A stretch of 64,000 nucleotides of DNA from Phaeosaccion multiseriatum (Eukaryota; Ochrophyta, other classes): NCBI GenBank assembly GCA_965112735.1, contig OZ218950.1, forward strand, positions 6,510,001 through 6,574,000. The letters are read 5' to 3'. Under the pieces are notes generated by a model. The model had not been told where the DNA came from, searched no databases, and saw nothing but the letters and a program-made list of their open reading frames with translations. Position 1 is the first letter of the stretch. Every line of letters starts with the position of its first letter. A program made the translations under genes and the position numbers. Below, one piece after another: positions 1-8,024 of this stretch.

Positions 1-805
1 AGTCTTAGACTCGGGGCGGACGGAAGGAGACCGATCAGTCCACTATTTTATATAGAGCAGACACACACGCACACACGTACAGGAGGCGTGTGTCGGAGGG
101 GGGGGGGGGGGGGGTTACCAAAGCCAGGATGGATGGATGAAAGGTCCTGGAGGATCCATGCTCATGCAAAGGCCGCCGCCCGCCTACCCATCCATCGGAA
201 GAGGCCTACGCTCACAGACAGCAAGAGGACGAGAGCGAGGGATAAGGATAAGCCCACTTCAAGGGAGATGCTCTGGTAAGTAGGAAACTCTATATTATTG
301 CTATGATTACCCTACATGTAACTCTAATATGTGCACACAAGCCGGCAAAAGTGGAACAGCACAGTGCTCTCAACACAACACACGTAACGCATTACGTAAC
401 ATCCCGTCTCAGCCCCACACCGCTCGAATCCTCTCCTGCTCGAGCCCCGCTGCGATGTGCCTGCCTTCATTCCAAGCTCCAGCGTCCCCTTCCCTGTGGT
501 GTGTCTATCTGTGTTGCGCGTTCCATCCACCACTGCTACAGCAGCCAGAAGCAGATGAAACTGCTCCTGTGCTGCCGAGAAGGCGCACTCACACGCTCTG
601 CTTGCACGAATCCCCCCCACCCCTTCTCCCCCTTTGCCTTGGCGCGATCTGTGGCAAGCCCCGGTCCAGGCACAGGGGCGACCTGACGCTCCTCCCGTCC
701 ACGGCAGTATATCAGTATCCTCCATCCCCCGCGTCGAGACAAGGGCTCACCGTGACTTGAGAGGCTGCGCCCACAAGGTTCTTCGCTTTCCTTCGTGATC
801 ATAGC
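1..805. other. Intergenic, no gene supported
   Basis: I see no convincing gene here. Open frames on both strands between 300 and 760 are short, overlap each other and show no family motif. The stretch contains a TATA-like tttatatagag near 45-55, a CA-rich tract (60-75), a run of G (98-114) and a TTACGTAA palindrome near 387-394. The last part is probably the 3' untranslated region of the aquaporin-like gene that ends at 806 on the minus strand. Confidence 0.5.
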
Positions 806-2219
806 CTAGGCCTTCTTCTTCTTCTTCTCCACGACCTTCTTGGGCTCAATCGCCTGCCACACCTTGGTTGCTAAGACGGCCCCGGCAGTGGGAGCCAACA
901 GATACACAAAGGCGAAATCCGAAGTAAAGAAGTTGGGTACCGCGAAGTAGGCCCAAGACACGGCGATCATGGGGTTCATCGCAGGGCCAGTCCTTGCTCC
1001 AGCGCAAATGAGGCCTGTGGTACATGGAGAGGAGGGAAGGAGGGAAGGGCGGGGGGGGGGTGGGGTGGCAAAGAGGGAATGGGGGTGTGAGGGAAGGAAG
1101 GAAGGGGAGGGAAGAAGGGAAGGAAGGAAGGAAGGAAGAGGGACGAAAGGAAGTCACAGCGAGTTGCAGAACACCACCGCACGGCAGAGGAAGGTAAGAG
1201 AGACTTCGACCCTTGGGGCTGTTGTACTGAGACAGTGAGTCAGTGAATCCGTGAGTCAAGCAAGTCCGTCAGTCGAAGGCAGTCAGTCAATCAGTGAGGC
1301 ACTCATTTAGTCAGTCAGTCAGTGAGTGAGCCAGTCAGTGAGCTAGCCAATCAGCCAGTCAGTCCAGACAGTCCGTCAGTCAGCAGCTAGACACTTCTTC
1401 CCGTACTCTTCCACCAGTCTTTCAGTCCGCGGTCCGACACACCTCTGATGCCGGCGGCAATGCAAGGTCGCTGCGTCGGTAATCCGATTTGCGTGACCGA
1501 CACGTACACCAACAGAAGCAGAACAAAGGTCAGCCCGAACTCCCACATGGCACCCTCCTTGACCTCGGCGTCGTCAGCGAGAGTGGGGCCGCCCATCTCA
1601 ATGTAGGCAGGGAGGACCTTGGCGATGATGGGGAAGGCCACAATGCCACCGCACATCTGCCCTATGATGCGCACCACCATGGTTTGGAAGTCATTCCAGC
1701 CGTAAAAGAAGGTGGCCACAGATACAGAGGGGTTCACCTGAGAGCCGCCCGTGATGTAGTCGTGCTGTGAGGGTAAAAGAGTCGGAGCGGCAGCAGTGGC
1801 GGCGATGGTAGTAGGAGCAGTAGTAAGTGGTAGAAGGCACGAGGGGGGGGATGGCGTTCGCGCGTGTGTCAGTGTCGTGAGGACTCTCGAGGGGTGAGTC
1901 TTGACGCGGATCAGCTTGGATGACTTACGAGCATGACACAGAAGAAGTGCTGGATCCATCCGGACCAAGAGTCTCCGAGGAAGCTTCCAAAGGGAAAGAG
2001 CAGTACCAGGAGCATGAAGGAGCCGAAGCTCTCCTGTGGTCAGGGAGGAGAGCAGGAGGAGCGCATGAATGTAGCAATTTGAGTGCGATAATGAGCGGTG
2101 CGGCCTTTCCTTCTCCCCGCTCAGCAGCAAACAACAGCAGCACCAGGAGAAGCAACAGCAGGGTCAAGTCTGTGCCCCCTCACCTGCAGAAAGACTCCGA
2201 TAACCTTTCCGGCCGCCAT
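806..2219 (-). CDS. Aquaporin-like (MIP family) channel, 4 exons
   Basis: Exons 2219-2184, 2033-1929, 1764-1443 and 1014-806 join with phases 0, 0 and 1 into 223 residues. The protein is a small multipass membrane channel of the major intrinsic protein superfamily, which conducts water or small neutral solutes. The first half-helix motif is GGSQVNPSVSV (NPS at about residues 58-60) and the second is GARTGPAMNPM (NPM at 168-170), so both canonical NPA boxes have an altered third residue. The arginine that normally follows the second NPA is absent. This resembles the unorthodox AQP11/SIP-like branches more than classical water channels. The C-terminus is a lysine run, KKVVEKKKKA. The start MAAGKVIGVFLQ is chosen because it opens directly into an exon with a good donor. 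The gene shares a 146-bp divergent promoter region with the WTAP-like gene. Substrate is unknown. Confidence 0.83.
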
Positions 2220-2365
2220 CACGAAATGAAATGGGAATGGTTTGGATCCCATGCGCGTGGATTAGAGTGCCATCCGCCCCCTCTCCCCCTATCCATAAAT
2301 TTCTCCCCCTATCCTTTTCTCTTTCATTGCCTATGTGAGTTTGGACGGTTTTAGTAAGGGGCGGC

Positions 2366-3868
2366 ATGATGATGCTCAGTAGGAGGGAGAAAGCGTTAAC
2401 CATGGAGGTGGCTGTGCGAGAGCAGGAGATCAACGAGCTGCAAGGCTTTGTGGCGGACCTGTACCGAGCTCGAAGGTGAGGATGTGAGCCAAGGCGACCT
2501 TCGTTGGGGACGGGGGCTGCTGCTGCGAGGCTGGAAGGGGGGTGAACAACGCAAGCAACATGCTGCTGGTGCTATGCAGCGACCGCCCAGACTCAGAATG
2601 GCATGGATGAGCCACAGCAGTAGAGGAGCAGCAGCAAGATCCACCATGGGTTGTTTCGGGACAAGCAAGCGCGTCTCGCTTTTACTTTTCCTCTCAAGCC
2701 CTTGCCTGCTGCCGCACCCCCTCTTTCTATCCTAGCCTTTCTCACTCCCTCCCTCTCTCCCTCCCTCCTTCTCCCCACCCCCCATCGCATATCTGTCCCT
2801 CCCTTCCCCTCTCCCCCCACGTATATCTGTCCCTCCCTTCCCCTCCCCCCACCTCTTCTTTCCCTCCCCGAAAAAACGAAAAGAGAGCCCAATGACTTTA
2901 CCCACAGCATCTACACGGACCCAGCCGTGAACGCGGAGTTCAAGCTCTTGCGTTTGGCCCTCGATAAGGCCGAAAAGAAGGTCAGCAAACTCGAGGCTGC
3001 GGCTGCCGCTACCGCAGCCGCTCCCTCTGCCGCTTCTGCAGCTGCGGATGGTGGCAGCAAGGAAGGGGGGGCAGAGGGAGGGAATGAGACGGAGGCATTG
3101 TTGAAAGCTGAGATTGAAGCTTTGAAAAAGCAGCTACTGGACAAGAGTAGTGGGGGAGAGGGGGACAGCGCACCAGTCGAGGCAACTGAAGGGGGCGGGA
3201 GCGGCGCGGCCACCACGAGGGCGTTGGAAAATGCACGGGTAGAAGTCACTCATGCGCTGGAAGCCAAGGCCTTAGCAGAGGTGTGTGGAGCCGACTTACG
3301 GAAGCAGTTGGAGGAGGCCCACGAGTACATTGCCGAGATTGAGGAGGAGCGAGAGGACTTGTTTGACAAGGTGCGGCTACTGAGGAAACGGTTGGGACTC
3401 TCATCGGAGGAGGAAGTCGAGGAAGAGAAAGAGGAAGAAGAGCTCGGGGAGGACGAGAAGGAGAAGGAGGAGAAGGCGGAGGAAGGGAGGAGTGTAAAGG
3501 CGACCGAGGCGGTAGATGAAAGCATGGGACAATCGAGAGAGTCCGCACGGGGGGGAGGGGAAGGAGGAGGGGGGAAACATGGAGACGCAAGGGGCTCAAG
3601 ACGGGACGACGAGAGGGAGCAGCAGCAGTACACTGACAGAGGCCGGCGGCGCGATGGAGAGGGGGGAGAGAGGAAGGACAGCCGGAAGAGGAGGCGGGGG
3701 GGAGGGGGTGGCGATGATGACGGGGGAGAAGATGGAGGGTTTACAAGTCGAGGAGGAGGAGGAGGAGGAGGAGGAGCAGCAGCAGGAGGAGGAGGAGGAC
3801 GAGGGGGAGGAGGAGGAGGAGGAGGAGGAGGAGGAGGCAGCAGGTCATCCAGGTCCAGACGAAGGTAA
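2366..3868 (+). CDS. WTAP/FIP37-like coiled-coil protein, 2 exons
   Basis: Exons 2366-2475 and 2908-3868 join in phase 2 to give 356 residues. WTAP (FIP37 in plants, Fl(2)d in flies) is the regulatory subunit of the nuclear mRNA N6-adenosine methyltransferase complex. The match rests on the motif order: a short helix with REQEINELQ (residues 18-26), then YTDPAVNAEF (39-48, compare the family's VDPAIN block), a coiled coil to about 70, an alanine/glycine-rich linker, and a second long coiled coil containing EYIAEIEEEREDLFDKV (about 160-195). The C-terminal third is not in WTAP: an acidic Glu/Lys stretch, then an Arg/Gly-rich RGG-like tail ending RSSRSRRR, which suggests RNA binding. The N-terminus is shorter than usual, and an in-frame downstream ATG lies at 2402. 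Long antisense frames across the repetitive tail are shadows. Confidence 0.6.
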
Positions 3869-4042
3869 AGCGCTACCTCGGTGGTGCGTGTTCGGCTCAG
3901 GTCTGTTGTGCTGGGTAGCAGATTTGAGCGCTGCTTGGGGGGGGGGGATTTGCGTTGTTCATGCTGCATACAATCCGATAAATTAATTAAATTAAATTAA
4001 AAAAAAAAAGGAAAAAACGATTGAATAATCACAGTAATAATG

Positions 4043-4438
4043 TAATAACCCTAACCCCGATAATGTCATACAGTTAAGGTCATAGAAATGGGACATTATT
4101 TTTTCGAAGGGCCGGAATCGAGGTTTCCGACGGTCATTTTTTTTCGTCCTTAGAATTGGAGTTTGAGCTCACTCTCCACGTGTGGATGATGCAATCCACT
4201 GATGCCTTCGTCGCGTGAGGCGCCGACGAGAATATGACATTAGCCTGTTTTTTGCATCGCCCTCAAATGACGACGCGACCAGTGATTGCATCATCCGCAC
4301 GTGGAGGTGTAGTCAAGAATGAGCTCTAATGCTCACTCCAAGGACGCAAAAAAATGACGGTCGGAAACCTCGATTTTGGCCCTTCGAAAAAATAATGTCC
4401 CATTTCTATGACCATAAATTTGGGGTTAGGGATAACCA
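4043..4438. repeat. Long inverted (foldback) repeat, MITE-like
   Basis: The arms 4076-4152 and 4340-4415 are near-perfect reverse complements, starting AAGGTCATAGAAATGGGACA. The pairing continues inward (GAGCTC at 4166 and 4321; a TCCACGTG / GGATGATGCAATC block) and outward to CCCTAACCCC (about 4048) against GGGGTTAGGG (about 4423). The whole segment can fold into one imperfect hairpin of about 390 nt. It has no coding capacity and the interior is only partly paired. It lies between the WTAP-like gene's 3' end and the first tandem paralogue. A non-autonomous foldback transposon is the simplest reading. I could not identify a clear target-site duplication. Confidence 0.75.
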
Positions 4439-4603
4439 AAAAAAAGAAAGAAAGGGGGGGAATTTGAGATGGCACTTGATGGTGGTGTAAAGCACGTCCT
4501 TTTTCCAAGGAGGCTGTGAGAAGCCATCCAAAGCTCTGTGGACGAAGCAAGTGTCAATTTCACACGTGGAAAGAGGGAAAAAGAACCAGGCTGGAGGGAA
4601 AGA

Positions 4604-5860
4604 ATGGTGCTCGTCCGAGTCGACGAGAGGGAAGCAAGAGCTGCCATCATGCTTCGGGAGGCGCGTAACTACGCTGCACTTACGGGTTGGACGGAGATTT
4701 ACTTCAATGGAACCTCACGTGTTGTGTCGTTCCATCGGGTGTTGCCAGACGGTAAAGGATGCAGGCTCAATGTGTATTACACGACAGGCACTGTCGGCAC
4801 CGCCTTGGACCATCCCACCCAGAGGAAGACCAAATTGAAATTGTTCAGGCCGGCTTGTGACATGGCCTTGCTGCAGCAGCTGTTTAGGAACCCACGCCTG
4901 CACACCGATCGAGGGTACCAGCGTCGAGAGAACCGCCCTGCCTCTGCTCTCTTTGTGGATGCTGCACAGGATTATCGATGCGCCGGGCAAGGAGAGGAGC
5001 AAGACCTGCTTCAGCATCTGAGCGCCATTGACAGCCAAGTGGCTGAGCTCAGGGCGTACCGTTCCACCATACAATCAAGGGCCGACCAGCTCCGCTCGGC
5101 TCGTGAAGAAAGCGAACGGCGTGAGCGAGAACGTGTTGCGCGCGAAATGGAAGCTGAGCAGGAGCGTGAGAAGCAGCGTGTGGCCAAGTTGGCAGAGCGT
5201 GAACGAGTCCTCGAGCTTGAGAGAAAGTTCACAGAGCGGGGGAGACGTGTGACTTACTACCTCAGACCAGACATGCACGATTTTGTCAACAAAATCCCGC
5301 TGAAAGATGTTGAGTGCATGACTCTGACACCCTCTGTAGTCTGTCTCTACAGCTGCCTGGACGGACAGAGCTACTGGGACGGTGGTTTGGGAGCTGAAGT
5401 GGACAAGGCGCTTCGTACACGGAAGGGAGAGCACTGTAGGCCGACAGCCATCGCCTTGGGAACTCAGGATCGCTATTTCCTTCAGTTTGCCAACGGTAAA
5501 TATCAGTGGAGGGGCCCGCAAAGTCTCGGTGATGAAATTGAGAAGAACAGCGGCATTCGCATGGTAGCTTTTGGTGAGTCGTACGGCAGCTACGTTGTGC
5601 TGTATCGAAATGGGGCCACTGCGTGGTGTCAGGTGCCAACACAACTTGAAAACTACCTCAAGAGCCGCAACCCACGCCTGCCAGTTGCTGACTACGTTAG
5701 TCTTGGTCCCGCTGGTGAGTACTTCATCCGCTACAAGGACGGCTCTTATCGCTTTGGAGGTATGAGCAATGCTTGCCGCGAAGTAATTACTGATTTCGGC
5801 AATCCCCGGGAGGTCACCTTTGGCAACGACGATAACTGCCTTGTCCGTTATAACTCTTGA
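4604..5860 (+). CDS. Unrecognised protein, tandem paralogue A
   Basis: Intronless, 418 residues; I do not recognise a named family. The N-terminal domain (about 20-125) has a conserved-looking core: YYTTGTVGTALDHP, then FRNPRLHTDRGYQRR. A charged coiled coil follows (about 135-209, rich in ERER and EREKQR). The C-terminal half holds three repeats of a Y-x-hydrophobic-x-(Y/F)-x-(N/D)G-x3-W/F pattern: RYFLQFANGKYQWRG (near 289), SYVVLYRNGATAWCQ (near 329) and EYFIRYKDGSYRFGG (near 370). These look like beta-propeller or beta-repeat blades. The chosen ATG gives MVLVRVDEREAR; an ATG 15 codons further in aligns with the start of the sister copy. The copy at 6275-7501 is almost identical at DNA level. 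The foldback repeat lies about 165 bp upstream. Confidence 0.75.
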   Translation: MVLVRVDEREARAAIMLREARNYAALTGWTEIYFNGTSRVVSFHRVLPDGKGCRLNVYYTTGTVGTALDHPTQRKTKLKLFRPACDMALLQQLFRNPRLHTDRGYQRRENRPASALFVDAAQDYRCAGQGEEQDLLQHLSAIDSQVAELRAYRSTIQSRADQLRSAREESERRERERVAREMEAEQEREKQRVAKLAERERVLELERKFTERGRRVTYYLRPDMHDFVNKIPLKDVECMTLTPSVVCLYSCLDGQSYWDGGLGAEVDKALRTRKGEHCRPTAIALGTQDRYFLQFANGKYQWRGPQSLGDEIEKNSGIRMVAFGESYGSYVVLYRNGATAWCQVPTQLENYLKSRNPRLPVADYVSLGPAGEYFIRYKDGSYRFGGMSNACREVITDFGNPREVTFGNDDNCLVRYNS

Positions 5861-6078
5861 TTTGCCCGCCAGTGTGGCCCCACCCCTGCTGCTCGGTCTC
5901 AATTGGCTGGCCCCCAGAGCGAGGAAGAGGTTCACAGAGCGACGGGGCAAAAAAAAGGGAGAGGGGATGGGTGGGGCCCTTTTTTTACTTTGTAGTACTT
6001 CGAAGTATGTTGGAAGCCGGGTTTTAAAATCACTCACCTCCAAGACACCTAAAAGGCCCCCCCAACTCGGCGATTAGC

Positions 6079-6134
6079 ATAAGGAGGGCCTTCCCCCTTT
6101 TTATGTATAAGGAGGGCCTTCCCCCTTTTTATGT
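6079..6134. repeat. Two perfect tandem 28-bp repeats
   Basis: The unit begins ATAAGGAGGGCCTTCCCCCT and is present twice head to tail (6079-6106 and 6107-6134). Each unit is itself partly palindromic around AGGGCCT. The repeats lie between the two tandem paralogues, just before duplicated upstream sequence shared with copy A (ATGGCACTTGATGGTG at about 6143 and about 4468), so they may mark the boundary of the gene duplication. Confidence 0.85.
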
Positions 6135-6274
6135 AACGCCCGCATGGCACTTGATGGTGTATACTTTTTATCTTTCTGGAATGCGTCGTAGAAAAAAGCA
6201 GCTAAAAAAGATTCCACACGTGGAAAAAAGAGGAAAAGAGGTAAAGCAAATGCCTTTCCTCTGACGAGAGCGCA

Positions 6275-7501
6275 ATGGTCGCTATCATGCTTGAGGGGGC
6301 GCGCGAGTACGCTGCACTTACGGGTTGGACGGAGACTTACTTCAATGAAACCTCTCGTGTTGTGTCGTTCCATCGGGTGTTGCCAGACGGTAAAGGATGC
6401 AGGCTCAATGTGTATTACACGACGGGCACTGTCAGCACTTCCTTAGACCATCCCACCCAGGGAAAGACCCAACTATTCAGGGTGGCTTGTGACATGGCCT
6501 TGCTGCAGCAGCTGTTTAGGAACCCACGCCTGCACACCGATCGAGGGTACCAGCGTCGAGAGAACCGCCCTGCCTCTGCTATCTTTGTGGATGCTGCGCA
6601 GGAAGAACAAGTGGTTGACAAGGCCGGGGAAGGAGAGGAGCAAGAACTGCTTCAGCATCTGAGCGCCATTGACAGCCAAGTGGCTGAGCTCAAGGCGTAC
6701 CGTTCCACAATACAATCAAGGGCCGACAAGCTCCGCTCGGCTCGTGAAGAAGGCGAACGGCGTGAGCGAGAACGTGTTGCGCGCGAAAAGGAAGCTGAGC
6801 AGGAGCGTGAGAAGCAGCGTGTGGCCAAGTTGGCAGAGCGTGAACGAGTCCTCGAGCTTGAGAGAAAGTTCACAGAGCGGGGGAGACGTGTGACTTACTA
6901 CCTCAGACCAGACATGCACGATTTTGTCAACAAAATCCCGCTGAAAGATGTTGAGTGCATGACGCTGACACCCTCTGCAGGTTGTCTCTACAGCCGCCTG
7001 GACGGACAGAGCTACTGGGACGGTGGTGGTTTGGGAGCTGAAGTGGACAAGGCGCTTCGTACACGGAAGGGAGAGCACTGTAGGCCGACAGCCATCGCCT
7101 TGGGAACTCAGGATCGCTATTTCCTTCAGTTTGCCAACGGAAAATCTCTGTGGAGGGGCCCGCAAAGTCTCACTGCTGAAATTGAGAAGAACAGCGGCAT
7201 TCGCATGGTAGCTTTTGGTGAGTCGTACGACAGCTATGTTGTGCTGTATCGAAATGGGGCCACTGCGTGGTGTCAGGTGCCAACACAACTTGAAAACTAC
7301 CTCAAGAGCCGCAACCCACGCCTGCCAGTTGCTGACTACGTTAGTCTTGGTCCCGCTGGTGAGTACTTCATCCGCTACAGGGACGGCTCTTATCGCTTTG
7401 GAGGCATGGGCAACGCTTGCCGCGAAGTAATTACTGATGCCGGCAAGCCCCGGGAGGTCACCTTCGGCGGGGGTAGCTGCCTTGTCCGTTACAACTCGTG
7501 A
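6275..7501 (+). CDS. Unrecognised protein, tandem paralogue B
   Basis: Intronless, 408 residues, collinear with the gene at 4604-5860: the N-terminal YYTTGTVSTSLDHP domain, the charged coiled coil, and three beta-type repeats (RYFLQFANGKSLWRG, SYVVLYRNGATAWCQ, EYFIRYRDGSYRFGG). Much of the coding sequence is identical base for base. The main difference is a short replaced stretch before the coiled coil (EEQVVDKAGEGEEQ here, DYRCAGQGEEQ in copy A) plus scattered substitutions. Upstream DNA is partly conserved too (CACACGTGGAAA), so promoter and gene were copied together. The reading frame is intact, so both copies are likely functional. Function unknown. Confidence 0.75.
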   Translation: MVAIMLEGAREYAALTGWTETYFNETSRVVSFHRVLPDGKGCRLNVYYTTGTVSTSLDHPTQGKTQLFRVACDMALLQQLFRNPRLHTDRGYQRRENRPASAIFVDAAQEEQVVDKAGEGEEQELLQHLSAIDSQVAELKAYRSTIQSRADKLRSAREEGERRERERVAREKEAEQEREKQRVAKLAERERVLELERKFTERGRRVTYYLRPDMHDFVNKIPLKDVECMTLTPSAGCLYSRLDGQSYWDGGGLGAEVDKALRTRKGEHCRPTAIALGTQDRYFLQFANGKSLWRGPQSLTAEIEKNSGIRMVAFGESYDSYVVLYRNGATAWCQVPTQLENYLKSRNPRLPVADYVSLGPAGEYFIRYRDGSYRFGGMGNACREVITDAGKPREVTFGGGSCLVRYNS

Positions 7502-7566
7502 TTTGCCCGCCAGTGAGGGGCGGGGCCACTACTGTGGTGAGGGAATCTTCTTAGTTCATTAGAGTA

Positions 7567-7846
7567 TCGCCCCCGTGCACGCCTAGCGGCCTAGGCCTAT
7601 TTTGGAAAATTGCCCGGCCTAGCGAGGGCCGTAGGCCCTCGGCCTATTTATAGGCCGCCTAGGCGGCGGCCTAGGCGGGCCGGAGGCCCGCGGCCTAGGC
7701 CCCATATGCCCCTGGCTATAGGCCGCCTAGGGCTGAAAAGTGAGCGGCCTAGAGCGGCCGGAGGCCGCCGGCCTAGGCCTATTTCGACCGAAGGCCGAGC
7801 GGCCTAGCGGCCTAGAGCCAAAACCGCTAGGCGTGCACGGGGGCGA
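7567..7846. mobile_element. MITE-like element with 23-bp TIRs and 6-bp TSD
   Basis: The 280-bp element is bounded by perfect 23-bp terminal inverted repeats, TCGCCCCCGTGCACGCCTAG plus CGG (7567-7589), and the complement at 7824-7846. It is flanked by the 6-bp direct repeat AGAGTA at 7561-7566 and 7847-7852, the expected target-site duplication. The interior is full of GGCCTAGG-type palindromes and has no coding potential. This is the structure of a non-autonomous DNA transposon. It inserted 65 bp downstream of the stop codon of tandem paralogue B. The superfamily cannot be assigned from this window. Confidence 0.88.
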
Positions 7847-8024
7847 AGAGTAGCTTGCTTTGAGTGACTTAGGAAGAAAAACAATAAGTCAACATTTCAA
7901 CATTTCGGCGCGAGTTTCGCCTTTCGCCGGAACATCTCATCAGCACTTCAGCAAAGTGATACACAGCAATTCAAGCTCCGATTCCCCCAAACGCCAAGGA
8001 GATTTCTCCTGCTCAATCCCCGCG

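Noticed and set aside
329-760. 143-residue plus-strand frame near the window start
   Set aside because: Overlaps other frames of equal length on both strands and has no motif, hydrophobic pattern or splice context.
3250-3969. Long antisense frame rich in Pro/Ser opposite the WTAP-like gene
   Set aside because: It mirrors the Glu/Gly repeat codons of the sense exon, contains no domain, and the sense frame has family motifs and a consistent splice.
4046-4058. CCCTAACCCC as an interstitial telomere
   Set aside because: Fewer than two hexamer units on each side; better explained as part of the foldback inverted repeat.
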